Shown: piece after piece, positions 1-9,086 of the stretch
Layout of the letters: each line of letters begins with the position of its first letter
How positions within the stretch are numbered: the first letter of the stretch is position 1
Assembly: GCF_963662735.1 (NCBI RefSeq)
Contig: NZ_OY759744.1
Coordinates: 310,001-374,000 of the forward strand
Source: an uncultured Methanoregula sp.
Lineage (GTDB): Archaea > Halobacteriota > Methanomicrobia > Methanomicrobiales > Methanospirillaceae
DNA: 64,000 nucleotides
Direction of reading: 5' to 3'
Position numbers and translations under genes: made by a program
The notes under the pieces: model-generated
Seen by the model: the letters and a program-made list of their open reading frames with translations, nothing else
Database searches by the model: none
Told to the model about the DNA's origin: nothing

Positions 1-187
1 CCATGCAATCGTGGTGAGTGGTGCGGACAGAAACGATCCGGTACTTCCTGCCTTTCTGGAGATTGTTGCAGGCCTTTTTCACCTTGCAGGTATCGCATTC
101 GGGCGTTTCCCCTTCATAAATGAACTCAACGCCCTGTTTTGCGAGAACGGTCCCGACCAGTGTCACTTTCGTTTTTGCTTCTGCCAT
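1..187 (-). CDS. UPF0179 family protein (3' end outside window)
   Basis: The minus strand from the ATG at 187 gives about 62 residues starting MAEAKTKVTLVG, with a Cys cluster PECDTCKVKKAC and a further HHDC near the window edge. This Cys pattern and N-terminus match the archaeal UPF0179 family, whose function is unknown; the cysteines suggest metal binding (inference). It starts 9 bases after the stop of egsA with a GATGAG-type ribosome binding site, so it is probably the second gene of that transcript. The C-terminal part is cut off by the window edge. Confidence 0.8.
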   Translation of the reverse strand, partial: MAEAKTKVTLVGTVLAKQGVEFIYEGETPECDTCKVKKACNNLQKGRKYRIVSVRTTHHDCM

Positions 188-196
188 GCTCTCATC

Positions 197-1285
197 TCAC
201 TCCCGGTAGAGCATCTGCACCAGATTCTCTGCCGATTCCCTGGTAATCCCCATATCAAATATGGTGAAGCGCTCCGGACGGATAGTCTTTGCCATCAGGA
301 GTGCCTCGACGGCAACCGAGTCTTCGATCCCGACTTCGGCGGGGGTGGTCGGGGCCCCGATGCTTTTGAGCGATGCCCGGATCCCCCTCCAGTCGCCACC
401 GTGGAGGTACATGGAGATGATGGTCCCGATCCCGCAGCTCTCGCCGTGAAGCGCTTTGCCCGGGGCAAGGCGGTCGAGGGCATGGGAGAACTTGTGCTCC
501 CCTCCGCTCGCAGGCCTTGACGAGCCGGCAATGCTCATCGCAACCCCGCTTGAGACGAGCGCTTTTATCACGAGCCAAGCAGACTGCTCCTGGTGCGGCT
601 TGATCAGGTGGGCATCCTTGACCAGGATCTCGGCAGTCATCTTCGATAAGGCAACCGCGTACTCGCTCATGGGCTCGCCCTTGACCCGGTGGGCAAGCTC
701 CCAGTCGAGAATTGCCGTATAATTGGAGATCACGTCCGCACACCCGGCAGCCAGGAGCCGGTGCGGGGCCGTGGCGATGATCCCGGTATCGGCAACGATC
801 GCGATCGGGGGTTCGGCCTCCAGCGAAGAATGTCCATCTTCCATTGGCACCGAGGCCCGTGCAGATGCAATGCCGTCGTGGGATGCGGCGGTGGGAACCG
901 AGATGAACGGGAGATCGAGATTGTAGGAAACGATCTTTGCCGTATCGATCACCCGGCCGCCACCGACCCCGATGAGGAAATCCACATCTTTGGCCGCCTT
1001 CTCCCCGGCCTTGATGACCGCGATGTTGATCTCTTCGGCCAGGAACGGCGTTACGTCATACGAAGCCGACATAATGGACATGACCTTGTTTCCTGCAAGG
1101 CCCATGGTGCCCTTACCGGAAACGAGCAGCGCAGACGACCCGAGTTTGAGGTCCTCGCAGACCGCCGGGAGCTGGGTGAGAACATCGTGCCCGATCACGA
1201 CATCCCTGGGCAGCTGCATCCATTTGGACTTGTCAAAGACTTTGGGTTTGAGTAATTTTATTGCATCTGCGCTCATTCTTATCAT
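197..1285 (-). CDS. egsA: sn-glycerol-1-phosphate dehydrogenase
   Basis: NAD(P)-dependent reduction of dihydroxyacetone phosphate to sn-glycerol-1-phosphate, the first committed step of archaeal lipid backbone synthesis, in the cytoplasm. The protein (362 aa, normal family length) has the nucleotide-binding GVGGGRVIDTAK, the conserved SVPTAASHDGIASARAS segment, and metal-ligand histidines in EHKFSHALD and KALHGESCG, as in the iron/zinc-dependent dehydrogenase superfamily. Two starts are possible, ATG 1285 (MIRMSADA) and ATG 1276. A TATA-like stretch read on the minus strand at about 1306-1315 lies some 26 bases before 1285, favouring that start and a leaderless message. The gene is divergent from DUF63 with only 2 bases between the chosen starts. 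Confidence 0.93.
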   Translation of the reverse strand: MIRMSADAIKLLKPKVFDKSKWMQLPRDVVIGHDVLTQLPAVCEDLKLGSSALLVSGKGTMGLAGNKVMSIMSASYDVTPFLAEEINIAVIKAGEKAAKDVDFLIGVGGGRVIDTAKIVSYNLDLPFISVPTAASHDGIASARASVPMEDGHSSLEAEPPIAIVADTGIIATAPHRLLAAGCADVISNYTAILDWELAHRVKGEPMSEYAVALSKMTAEILVKDAHLIKPHQEQSAWLVIKALVSSGVAMSIAGSSRPASGGEHKFSHALDRLAPGKALHGESCGIGTIISMYLHGGDWRGIRASLKSIGAPTTPAEVGIEDSVAVEALLMAKTIRPERFTIFDMGITRESAENLVQMLYRE

Positions 1286-1287
1286 GG

Positions 1288-2136
1288 ATGATTAGTGATT
1301 TCATCTACAAATACTACATCGATCCCATACGATACGAGCAACCCTATAATGCTGTAGAAACGATCACCTACGCGCTCATCCTCATTGCAGCGGTCTATCT
1401 CATCTACCGCTGGTTCAGGAAATCGGAGTTTCCTCTCGACGGGCCGTTCGTGCTCGCCACCATTCCCTACGTGATCTTCGGCGGGGTCCTCCGGGTAGTC
1501 CAGGACACCCACATGATCCAATCGGATCTCCAGTTTGCCATTGTCACGCCGTTCATTTATTTTGTCATCTTCTTCTATACCTTCGCAATCCTCCTCCTTT
1601 CCCGGTTCCTGGAAAAACAGGGGTTCTGCGATACGTACCTTAAACCCTATGCCGGGATCGGCATTTTCTCGGTCTTCTGCGTAGCACTCGTGCTGGCAGC
1701 ATGGGGAATGACCCATACACGGATCGACCTGTTCGTCCTTGCCATCATCCCGCTGATGGCAACTGTCGCAACCGCTGCAGTCTTTTTGTTCATGCGGTAC
1801 GTGCTGCGCTGGGAGTACGTCACCGATCCCCTCTACATAACGCTCCTCTTCGGCCAGCTGCTGGATGCAAGTGCAACCAGTTACGGCATCGACCTGCACC
1901 CGTCCGTCCATTACATTGAACAGCATGTTGTCGGATCGGCCCTTATCGATTGGGCGCACACCGCTTTCGTGATGTTCCCCTTAAAACTGGTAGTCCTGTT
2001 CCCGGCGATCTATATCATGCAGCTCTACCGCAAGGAGGCAAACCCCGCATTCTGGCACCTCGTGCTGCTGGCAATGATCATTGTCGGGTTTGCACCGGGG
2101 GTCCGGGACATGGTTCGGATGGTCCTGTATGTCTAA
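1288..2136 (+). CDS. DUF63 family integral membrane protein
   Basis: A 282-residue membrane protein beginning MISDFIYKYYIDPIRY, with about seven hydrophobic segments and the motif DASATSYGID near residue 200. This is the archaeal DUF63 family; its function is unknown. The ATG at 1288 is chosen because an earlier ATG at 1284 reads into a stop after three codons. A TAATTTTATT stretch at 1253-1262 sits about 30 bases upstream, inside egsA on the other strand, and may be the promoter box of a leaderless message. Its end overlaps the next gene by 8 bases, so the two are probably co-translated. Confidence 0.85.
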   Translation: MISDFIYKYYIDPIRYEQPYNAVETITYALILIAAVYLIYRWFRKSEFPLDGPFVLATIPYVIFGGVLRVVQDTHMIQSDLQFAIVTPFIYFVIFFYTFAILLLSRFLEKQGFCDTYLKPYAGIGIFSVFCVALVLAAWGMTHTRIDLFVLAIIPLMATVATAAVFLFMRYVLRWEYVTDPLYITLLFGQLLDASATSYGIDLHPSVHYIEQHVVGSALIDWAHTAFVMFPLKLVVLFPAIYIMQLYRKEANPAFWHLVLLAMIIVGFAPGVRDMVRMVLYV

Positions 2137-2695
2137 TTCCCCGTTGACAAACGCCATCATCATTATCTTCCTCCTTTTCTGCGCAACGCTCACGGTCGGC
2201 TGGATCGGATCGGCCCAGAATCCCGCTGTTGGCGAGGATCTCCTGAAACTGTTCCAGAAGGAAGTCGCGGGCCAGATGTCCAAGGACAACGCTCCCGATC
2301 TCTGCATCAAGCTCTTCTTCAACAACCTCGAAGCCTGCATCCTCCTCTTCCTTGGCGGAGCATCCTTTGGTATCGTCACCATCTTCATCATGAGTCTCAA
2401 CGGGATCGTGATAGGGGCGATCATGGAGATCATACGTAAGGACCACAGCGTGCTGTTCGTGGCTGCCGCCCTTGTTCCGCACGGTATCTTCGAGATCCCG
2501 GCATTCATCATCTCCGGCGCCCTCGGCATTCTCCTTGCCCAGGCGCTCATCGCGGAGTGGTACGGCGGGCCGGAGGCAGAGGGCGAGGCACGGAAATATG
2601 CCCGGGTCTTCCTGGTATACGTGCTGCCGCTCGTGGCAGTCGCCGCGTGCGTGGAGGCTTTTATTACGCCTGTTGTCATACAGTTAGTAGCTTAA
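2129..2695 (+). CDS. SpoIIM (stage II sporulation protein M) family membrane protein
   Basis: A 188-residue protein starting MSNSPLTNAI with an N-terminal transmembrane helix, then several hydrophobic helices including FFNNLEACILLFLGG and VPHGIFEIPAF. The F-N-N-x-E and P-H-G-x-x-E-I-P patterns are typical of the SpoIIM/DUF95 family found in archaea as well as sporulating bacteria. In archaea the role is unknown. The start at 2129 is chosen because it overlaps the DUF63 stop by 8 bases, as expected for coupled translation; longer upstream versions of this frame run through DUF63 and are not credible. It is followed after 15 bases by proS. Confidence 0.85.
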   Translation: MSNSPLTNAIIIIFLLFCATLTVGWIGSAQNPAVGEDLLKLFQKEVAGQMSKDNAPDLCIKLFFNNLEACILLFLGGASFGIVTIFIMSLNGIVIGAIMEIIRKDHSVLFVAAALVPHGIFEIPAFIISGALGILLAQALIAEWYGGPEAEGEARKYARVFLVYVLPLVAVAACVEAFITPVVIQLVA

Positions 2696-2710
2696 AGAAG
2701 GTTTGTGCAC

Positions 2711-4147
2711 ATGGACGATGACGCGGGCGCTCTGCCCCAGAAACAGGACTTTTCTGCATGGTTTAACGATCTCTTGTGGCGGGCAGAGATTATGGATGTC
2801 CGCTACCCGGTCAAGGGGCTCTATGTCTGGTACCCCTACGGGTTTGCAATCCGCAAGTTCGTATACAACCGGCTCCGCGATCTCCTTGACCGGGACCACC
2901 AGGAGACCCTCTTCCCGCTCCTTATTCCCGAACAGGAATTCATGAAGGAAGCCGAGCACATCAAGGGGTTTGAAGACGAGGTCTACTGGGTTACCCATGG
3001 CGGCACAACTCCGCTCGATGTCAAGCTCGCCCTCCGCCCCACCAGCGAGACCGCCATCTACCCTATGTATGCTCTCTGGCTCCGATCGCACGCAGACCTG
3101 CCAATGAAATACTACCAGATTGTCAACACATTCCGGTACGAGACCAAGCAGACCCGCCCGCTCATCCGCCTCCGGGAGATCACCTCATTCATGGAATCGC
3201 ACACCGTGCATGCGACATGGGACGAAGCAGAAGCCCAGGTGGAATACGAGCTCGCGCTCAGCCGCGAATTCTATGATGGTCTCTGTATTCCCATCACTAT
3301 CTCGAAGCGCCCCGACTGGGACAAGTTCCCCGGCGCTGACTACACGATGGCAATCGATGCAATCATGCCCAATGGCAAGACTCTCCAGATCGGCACGGTC
3401 CACCACCTCGGCACTCACTTCTCGAAAACCTTCTCCATCACCTACGAGGACAAGGAAGGCGTTCAGCAGTTTGCCAGCCAGACCTGCTACGGCATCTCGG
3501 AGCGGTGTATTGCTGCACTCATCAGCCTGCACGGCGATGACAAGGGTCTCATCCTCCCGCCGGTTGCAGCCCCCGTCCAGGCAGTCATTGTCCCGATAAC
3601 GATCGGCAAGCGGCACGAGGATGTACTCGCTGCTGCGCAGAAACTGGAAGCCGATCTCAAGGCAGCAGGGTTCCGGGTCAGGATGGATACCCGCGACATG
3701 CGCCCCGGCGCAAAGTACTACTGGTGGGAACTCCGCGGCGTCCCGCTCCGGCTCGAACTCGGACCCAGAGATCTCGATGGCGGGAAGGTTATGGCAGTCA
3801 AGCGGACCGGAGAGAAAGTCCCGCTGGACCTCCTGACCATCACTGAAGGCGTCACCCGGGTGCTGGGCGAGATCACGGAAGCCATCCGGATAAAGGCCGA
3901 GGAGCACACGAAAACGCATCTGGTCAGCGTGGATTCCATGGCCGGCCTGGATGCAGCCCTCAACGAAGGAAAAGTCGCGGTAGTCCACTGGTGCAAGGAA
4001 CGCGGGTGCGGGGATGCCATCGAGGAGAAAACAAATGCAAGTATCCTCGGAACCGATGTCCGCTCCCCCTATGTCGCCTCAACGGAAGGTGCATGCATCG
4101 TCTGCGGGAAACCCGGCAAGGCAACGCTCGTAGGAAGAACCTACTGA
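2711..4147 (+). CDS. proS: Prolyl-tRNA synthetase, archaeal type
   Basis: Charges tRNA-Pro with proline in the cytoplasm. The 478-residue protein is the compact archaeal/eukaryotic class II form: [13 protein letters not shown] and [16 protein letters not shown] (motif 2), an anticodon-binding domain around residues 280-390, [12 protein letters not shown], and a C-terminal zinc-binding segment with CKERGC and CIVCGKPG ending in the conserved Tyr. The ATG at 2711 follows an AGAAGG ribosome binding site by about 9 bases; a GTG at 2705 in the same frame is too close to it. A T-rich stretch at 4148-4161 right after the stop probably ends transcription. Confidence 0.97.
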   Translation: MDDDAGALPQKQDFSAWFNDLLWRAEIMDVRYPVKGLYVWYPYGFAIRKFVYNRLRDLLDRDHQETLFPLLIPEQEFMKEAEHIKGFEDEVYWVTHGGTTPLDVKLALRPTSETAIYPMYALWLRSHADLPMKYYQIVNTFRYETKQTRPLIRLREITSFMESHTVHATWDEAEAQVEYELALSREFYDGLCIPITISKRPDWDKFPGADYTMAIDAIMPNGKTLQIGTVHHLGTHFSKTFSITYEDKEGVQQFASQTCYGISERCIAALISLHGDDKGLILPPVAAPVQAVIVPITIGKRHEDVLAAAQKLEADLKAAGFRVRMDTRDMRPGAKYYWWELRGVPLRLELGPRDLDGGKVMAVKRTGEKVPLDLLTITEGVTRVLGEITEAIRIKAEEHTKTHLVSVDSMAGLDAALNEGKVAVVHWCKERGCGDAIEEKTNASILGTDVRSPYVASTEGACIVCGKPGKATLVGRTY

Positions 4148-4298
4148 TTTCTCTTTTTATTCACGAGAATCCCCCGGGCTTTTATCACCAGCGCAATCAT
4201 TCCTGTTGATACATTTACAGTCCCCGAATAATGGATCCAGACAGGTTTCCGACCACAAACCTGTTGACCGATCCCCCAGAAACAACAACTGATGCATT

Positions 4299-4694
4299 AT
4301 GGATAGGAGAGTAAAACCCCGGGAAGGGATCAAAACATGGCTTATTATTTCGCTGATACTTGCAAGTCTCATGGTTCCGACTGTACTTGCGGCAGATCAG
4401 AGTAATGCCGGCCGGATAACCACGTTCACGCCAGTACCCGATCTCAACAGGACCGGCGGATCCCTTGCCAATATGACCGTGCCACCCGAATACCAGGGCA
4501 CACCGGCTCCCATCACCGTTTTCAGGGTTGAAGTGACTGCAAGCTCCCTGCCCGGTCCCCGTGATATGGCCTACGGTCCGAGAGTTATTGGCTTTGCCGT
4601 TGATCCCGGTTATCTTGCAGTAGTCATTATTATAATCGCGATTGTGGGTGTTGGGGGGTATGTGTATTCCAGAAGACGGAACAAGGAAAACTGA
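4299..4694 (+). CDS. Small exported membrane-anchored protein, function unknown
   Basis: 131 residues. Residues about 13-31 form a signal sequence ending PTVLAADQ, followed by a Pro/Thr/Asn-rich outside region and a C-terminal transmembrane helix (LAVVIIIIAIVGVGGYVY) with a short basic tail SRRRNKEN. This layout, signal peptide plus short ectodomain plus C-terminal anchor, is common among methanogen surface proteins. I do not recognise a family. No clear ribosome binding site is visible before the ATG. The next gene is also a membrane-anchored exported protein, 128 bases downstream. Confidence 0.7.
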   Translation: MDRRVKPREGIKTWLIISLILASLMVPTVLAADQSNAGRITTFTPVPDLNRTGGSLANMTVPPEYQGTPAPITVFRVEVTASSLPGPRDMAYGPRVIGFAVDPGYLAVVIIIIAIVGVGGYVYSRRRNKEN

Positions 4695-4822
4695 GCTTTA
4701 GTTCTCTCAATACTTTTTATCCTGGATCGTGTCATTTTCTTTTCCGGGCGGGCCTCGTACAAAGCCGGTCTTTTAAGCCGGTCTTTTTTTATTCCCTGCA
4801 GGAAATATGGTAGTGAAGTATC

Positions 4823-6184
4823 ATGGAAGACGGCAGGAGAAGGGACCCGGAGAATGACGATGCTCCCTATCTTCCAGAGCGGTACCGCCGGCAGGTAGCT
4901 GCCAGGAAGCAACGCAGGCTCATACGAAAGATCCTCATTGCCGGAAGCATTGTTGTCATGGTGGCCATTATCGGCTTGGTTTTTTTGGGAACCTTTTCCG
5001 GTGTACAGCAACTACCGGCCCCGAACGCTCCACCAGTCACGACACCATTGATGGTAACAGATTCGCCATCTCAGACAAATAATGGGATTCAGGTTCAATC
5101 CAATACCTCGACGGAGATTGGAACCAATGTGGTCACTGCCACCCCCACGATAGCGCTTGGCTCCGGCCTGCAAATCCGGACTGATACCGGGCTGATGCCA
5201 CCCGATACGGCAATCAGCCTGGCACGTCTTGAGTTTCCGGCACCGGTGTACACTATTGCCAGGGTGAATCTCACCAACCAGTCAGGTCGAGATCTTTATG
5301 AGTTCGTGATCCTGAACAATGGCGACCAGAATCAATCCGGCAACCGTAGGGTATTTATCGATGCCTTCAACGGCGAACCTTATACGCCCGGACAGGAATC
5401 GGCGAAGATCTCGGCAGAACAGGTAAAACGCATTGCCGGTACTGCCTTCCCATCCCTGAAACCCGATCAGATCCGGGCCAGGTATCTTGACGTTCAGGAT
5501 AGACCGCGTTCATGGGATTTTATCCTCGTAAAAGAAAATGCAGTTATTCTCTCCGGCTCCCTGGACGCTGAAACCGGCCAGATCGTCTCATTCACCCACC
5601 CGGTTTCCATGACGGGACGGCCGGCAGATCCTGTCCTTTCCCTGCCAGATGCCCGGAAAATTGCCGACCAGATGATAACCGGATGGAATGGCCCGCTCCC
5701 GATCAACATGAGCAGTGAACAGTACGAATCACCAGGGGATACACTCTCACCGGCTGCAGGCAGGTACATATTCGAATACAACAGGATTGTCCAGGATATG
5801 CCCTGCGATGAAGACGGGTTTACGGTTGGTGTTGATTCCGTAAGCGGGAATGTTACATCATATGAACGGCGGTGGAGCGATCCTGACAACGCCTTTTCCG
5901 TTACATCGGAACCAATAGTATCAAAACGGGAAGCAACGTTTGCCATTCTCCAGAAAATAAAAGAGATCGCACCGGGATCGGTAAACAGTGTCCGGATTAT
6001 CTCGGCCCAGCTGGAGTGGAAAGACCATTATGCACCGGGCGTCACTCCCCGCCCGGGCACAATCCCTCTTGCCTGGAAAGTGACCTTCGATGACGATATC
6101 CGTGCCAGCAACCCCCCGGTTCCGGCAACCGGGTGGGTCGATGCCCAGACCGGAGCGATCATTGACATGGAATACCAACACTGA
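4823..6184 (+). CDS. Membrane-anchored protein with PepSY/YcdB-like repeats
   Basis: 453 residues with a basic cytoplasmic N-terminus (about 1-35), one transmembrane helix (ILIAGSIVVMVAIIGLVFLG) and a large exterior part. After a Thr/Ser/Pro linker come repeated units in which a helix with A-x-x-I-A is followed by beta strands ending in D-A-x-T-G-x-I-x: DAETGQIVSF near residue 255 and DAQTGAIIDM at the C-terminus, with DSVSGNVTSY between them. This is the pattern of PepSY and YcdB/YcdC domains, proposed elsewhere to bind or inhibit peptidases. The family call is by motif only. A GTGAAG ribosome binding site precedes the ATG. Confidence 0.65.
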   Translation: MEDGRRRDPENDDAPYLPERYRRQVAARKQRRLIRKILIAGSIVVMVAIIGLVFLGTFSGVQQLPAPNAPPVTTPLMVTDSPSQTNNGIQVQSNTSTEIGTNVVTATPTIALGSGLQIRTDTGLMPPDTAISLARLEFPAPVYTIARVNLTNQSGRDLYEFVILNNGDQNQSGNRRVFIDAFNGEPYTPGQESAKISAEQVKRIAGTAFPSLKPDQIRARYLDVQDRPRSWDFILVKENAVILSGSLDAETGQIVSFTHPVSMTGRPADPVLSLPDARKIADQMITGWNGPLPINMSSEQYESPGDTLSPAAGRYIFEYNRIVQDMPCDEDGFTVGVDSVSGNVTSYERRWSDPDNAFSVTSEPIVSKREATFAILQKIKEIAPGSVNSVRIISAQLEWKDHYAPGVTPRPGTIPLAWKVTFDDDIRASNPPVPATGWVDAQTGAIIDMEYQH

Positions 6185-6337
6185 CAAAAAGACGTTTTTT
6201 CCATTCTTTTTCCCATTCACAGGTGCCCATTACCGGATGGCATCTGGCGAAAGAACCTTTGAAAAATCTGAGCAACCCGATACAAAAGAAACAGGAGTGT
6301 AAAGCTATATCAAAAGCTCAAGTGAGTGAGGAAAGCC

Positions 6338-6347
6338 CTAAAAAAAG
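6338..6347 (-). terminator. T-run terminator after archaellin
   Basis: Read on the minus strand, a run of seven T residues begins just after the archaellin stop codon. Archaeal transcription commonly ends at such T tracts, so the archaellin message probably stops here as a single-gene transcript. Confidence 0.55.
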
Positions 6348-6917
6348 TTAGTAGATAATGTTCACTTTCTGGATGGATGCCGGGGCAGTACGGGAGATTG
6401 AGAGTGCCGCACCAATGGCCGGTTTGATTTCCAGACTAAACTGGTCGTTCTTGAGAATATGGTTGGTGGGCTGTGCCATAATATCGAACTGTTCACCTTT
6501 CTCGAGCACATCGTCAATAGTTACTTCATTCTGGACCTTTGCAATGGACCACTGTCCAGAGCCTGGAGCTGTGTTCTTTCCAACGCGGGTCAATGTTTCG
6601 AGTGAAGACGAGTTGCTGTAGGTAATAACTACCTTATCGAAATCAACATTCGTTCCGCCGGGAGCTAATGCCGCAGAGAAATTGATGATATCAATAAATT
6701 GCCCCTCGGTTCCTGTACCATAGACATTTCCGACAATCTCAAGGGTTGAGCTTGCCTGCTGTACACCCGTGTGGACGACTTCCTGGCTCTTCTGGGTTGT
6801 GAAGAAACCGGCGCCGAGCACCACGTACGAGAACACCGCCGCAACGACAACGAATGCGATGAGCACAATCGCTGCCTCGAGACCGGTGAATGCATTTTCA
6901 TTGTTGATGGATCTCAT
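6348..6917 (-). CDS. Archaellin (archaeal flagellin)
   Basis: 189 residues, the filament subunit of the archaellum. The N-terminus has a class III signal peptide: a short polar leader MRSINNENA followed by FTGLEAAIVLIAFVVVAAVF, so the prepilin-type peptidase would cut between residues 9 and 10. The hydrophobic N-terminal helix continues through VVLGAGFFTTQKSQE, which is near invariant in euryarchaeal archaellins; the rest is a beta-rich exterior domain. A GGTGA ribosome binding site precedes the ATG. No other archaellum genes (arlCDEFGHIJ) lie beside it; its neighbours are unrelated and a T-run follows the stop. It may be a filament subunit expressed apart from the motor operon. Confidence 0.93.
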   Translation of the reverse strand: MRSINNENAFTGLEAAIVLIAFVVVAAVFSYVVLGAGFFTTQKSQEVVHTGVQQASSTLEIVGNVYGTGTEGQFIDIINFSAALAPGGTNVDFDKVVITYSNSSSLETLTRVGKNTAPGSGQWSIAKVQNEVTIDDVLEKGEQFDIMAQPTNHILKNDQFSLEIKPAIGAALSISRTAPASIQKVNIIY

Positions 6918-6972
6918 AATTCACCTTTTTCTGAGGGGACACTGGAAAACACCAACGCCCATTTCTAATAAA

Positions 6973-6988
6973 ATGTATTAATATACAT
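6973..6988 (-). promoter_or_regulatory. AT-rich dyad in archaellin promoter region
   Basis: A 16-base dyad with arms ATGTAT and ATACAT around a TAAT centre, 56-71 bases before the archaellin start. On the minus strand it contains TATA-like sequence (TATATTAATA), so it may be the TATA box, an operator, or both. It lies in an AT-rich stretch with no gene. Confidence 0.4.
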
Positions 6989-7071
6989 ATTTTACCCGAA
7001 AATCGGGAGAAATAAGAATGTATACACGATTTTATCAATTCGAATGTTTTTTATAGGGATTAGTGCAAATA

Positions 7072-7082
7072 AAGAAAAAAAG
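7072..7082 (-). terminator. T-run terminator after zinc-ribbon gene
   Basis: Read on the minus strand a run of T residues follows the stop of the 7089-7544 gene by a few bases, consistent with an archaeal intrinsic terminator. Confidence 0.45.
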
Positions 7083-7088
7083 CAGCGT

Positions 7089-7544
7089 TTAACACCGGTC
7101 ACAGATATATTCAATTATTAGAGCAGTTTTGCGCATATCTCCCCGGATTCGCTTTTTTCCACCGTTAATGAACCATTTCTGGCATTTGACACAGCGTTTG
7201 GGCCGAATTTTATCCCAGAAATTCATCGGGATCTCGAGCGCGAACTCGGTCTTGTTCCACTCTTCAGGTGGTTTTTCTGCATTCGCTTCATAGGCTGCCA
7301 CAAATTCCATGATCTGGTGGGGGGGCACACCCAGATCAACGAATTTCTTGAAAACGAAGTAGTTGAAGATCAACCAGGACAGGTCAGAGCGGTCGAGGAT
7401 GCCTTCATATTCCCCGAATGCCTCATCGAAGTCCTCAAGCGAGCAGCCGCACAGCGGACATTTGCCGCCAACGAGCTCATCAAGAAAAACCTCTTCCTGG
7501 CACCCCGGACAGGTAGTGTGCGGGGATTGCATGCGTGATGTCAT
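7089..7544 (-). CDS. Zinc-ribbon protein, function unknown
   Basis: 151 residues with two cysteine pairs near the N-terminus (CPGCQEEVF and CPLCGCSLED, about residues 13-34) and two pairs at the C-terminal part (CVKCQKWF and the terminal CDRC). The middle is helical with aromatic residues (LSWLIFNYFVFKKFVDLGV). The Cys pairs point to one or two zinc ribbons; nothing else identifies the function. An alternative start is the ATG at 7532 (MQSPHTTC). The gene stands alone, with about 160 bases of non-coding sequence on its upstream side and a T-run after the stop. Confidence 0.75.
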   Translation of the reverse strand: MTSRMQSPHTTCPGCQEEVFLDELVGGKCPLCGCSLEDFDEAFGEYEGILDRSDLSWLIFNYFVFKKFVDLGVPPHQIMEFVAAYEANAEKPPEEWNKTEFALEIPMNFWDKIRPKRCVKCQKWFINGGKKRIRGDMRKTALIIEYICDRC

Positions 7545-7702
7545 TGTTGCTCCGGTTTCTGCTGGTTATCTGGTATTCATATCCGCGATAGGTAAAACGG
7601 TTTCTGGTATTGGATTGATGTGCCTAGTATTGATCGGGCAGGGTGATAAGCGTATCACCAGTGCACATGCCCGACGATAAAAAGGTTATGGGGCGGGAAA
7701 AA

Positions 7703-8011
7703 TCAATCTGCGGAAGGTTCGCCCTGTTCCATCACAAGCGATCCGAAGATCACTTTTTCGAGCACCTGGGATACGTACTTAATGTGCATCGCCTTTTCCA
7801 GGTCCTCGTTGCGGTGGACATCAGCCCAGAGCTGGAGACGCATGAGGGAGAACCGGAACCGGTCCAGAGTATCGTCATCGAGCTTCATCGCTTCCCGGTA
7901 AATGGGTTCGAGTAAGTCGGGGAAGGCAAGCGGATTCTCCAGTGCCGTAATTATCCCTTTGTAAATGGGGAGCGGCTGTTCCCTGCCGGTAAGAATCCGC
8001 AGGTAGTCCAT
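7703..8011 (-). CDS. Small helical protein downstream of Mrp ATPase
   Basis: 102 residues, mostly helix-forming and acidic (TALENPLAFPDLLEPIYREA, KLDDDTLDRFRF). No motif that I recognise, no membrane segment and no Cys. Its ATG lies only 3 bases after the stop of the Mrp/NBP35 gene, so the two are almost certainly one operon and may work together in Fe-S cluster handling; that is inference from position alone. Confidence 0.7.
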   Translation of the reverse strand: MDYLRILTGREQPLPIYKGIITALENPLAFPDLLEPIYREAMKLDDDTLDRFRFSLMRLQLWADVHRNEDLEKAMHIKYVSQVLEKVIFGSLVMEQGEPSAD

Positions 8012-8014
8012 TGT

Positions 8015-8908
8015 TTAACCCTCGACCACTTTCATGAGTTCCTGCATAACGGTGTCCACGCTCTTCCACGTAGGGCTGTCGCCACGCCGGATGATGAACG
8101 GCCGGCCTTCATCTCCGGCTTTGCGCATCTCGATATCCAGCGGAATTGCCCCGAGGAACGGGACCTTGAGTTCGTCGGAAATCTTCTTGCCGCCGCCTCT
8201 GCCAAAGAGTTCGATCTGCTCGCCGCAGTGGGGGCAGAGCATCCCGCTCATGTTCTCGATGATGCCGATGACCGGAAGGCCGAGTTTCTCAATGAATTTT
8301 GCGGACTTCCGGGCATCCATGGTGGCTACATCCTGCGGCGTCGTGACTACGACAGCCCCGCGGACATTGGGTGCAAGCTGGGCGATGGTTAAGGCTTCAT
8401 CACCCGTGCCGGGGGGAAGGTCCACGACAAGGTAGTCCAGCGAGCCCCAGTTCACTTCGGTGAGGAACTGCTGGATAGCAGCCATCTTCATCGGCCCGCG
8501 CCATATGATGGGGGTGCTGGTATCGGGCAACAGGAACGCCATGGAGATGACCGAGAGATTGCCGGTCACATGGACAGGTTCGATCCGGTCATCCATCATC
8601 GCAAGTTTGTGGTCCTCGATACCCAGCATCTTGGGCACGTTGGGGCCGTGCATATCGAGGTCGAGGAGCCCGACTTTCTTCCCGTGGGCAGAGAGCGCAT
8701 AGGCAAGGTTGACGGAGACCGTCGATTTCCCGACACCTCCCTTACCGGAAAGGACCATGATGACGTGTTTGACATCAATGTCTGCCTTTGGCGGCAGTCC
8801 GGCCTGCCCGCTCTTTGCCGATGCACAGGTTGTTGCGGTCGGACAGCTGGAGCATTCCTTCTTGCACTCCTCATCCGCCTGCTTTTTCGTGGTATTGTTC
8901 TTTGCCAT
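8015..8908 (-). CDS. Mrp/NBP35 family P-loop ATPase, Fe-S carrier
   Basis: 297 residues. Members of this family bind a labile [4Fe-4S] cluster between two subunits and hand it to target proteins. The sequence has a cysteine-rich N-terminus (ECKKECSSCPTATTC), the deviant Walker A GKGGVGKST, the DLDMHGPNVPKMLG switch region, VDLPPGTGDE, and the C-terminal CPHCG that carries the bridging cysteines. The start at 8908 (MAKNNTTKKQ) fits family length; the frame is open further upstream but that part does not look like the family. The downstream partner gene begins 3 bases after the stop. The upstream side is divergent to a PEBP gene. Confidence 0.93.
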   Translation of the reverse strand: MAKNNTTKKQADEECKKECSSCPTATTCASAKSGQAGLPPKADIDVKHVIMVLSGKGGVGKSTVSVNLAYALSAHGKKVGLLDLDMHGPNVPKMLGIEDHKLAMMDDRIEPVHVTGNLSVISMAFLLPDTSTPIIWRGPMKMAAIQQFLTEVNWGSLDYLVVDLPPGTGDEALTIAQLAPNVRGAVVVTTPQDVATMDARKSAKFIEKLGLPVIGIIENMSGMLCPHCGEQIELFGRGGGKKISDELKVPFLGAIPLDIEMRKAGDEGRPFIIRRGDSPTWKSVDTVMQELMKVVEG

Positions 8909-9086
8909 GGGATGACTCCGGTAAAAACGATTGTGTACTCTCACCAGTTGTTCGCACAAGACAATAAAGATGTGGAGATTGAGGCACATATCACGCGGTT
9001 TTTGAAGTGCCGGCTCCAGGGAGCGGATGGCCAGCCAAGGTACTGTTCCGGATATTTTATGCATCCAGGCATCCATGGTCGTGATA

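Noticed and set aside
9027..9086. Longer start for the first PEBP gene
   Set aside because: The extension is not family-like and overlaps the likely promoter.
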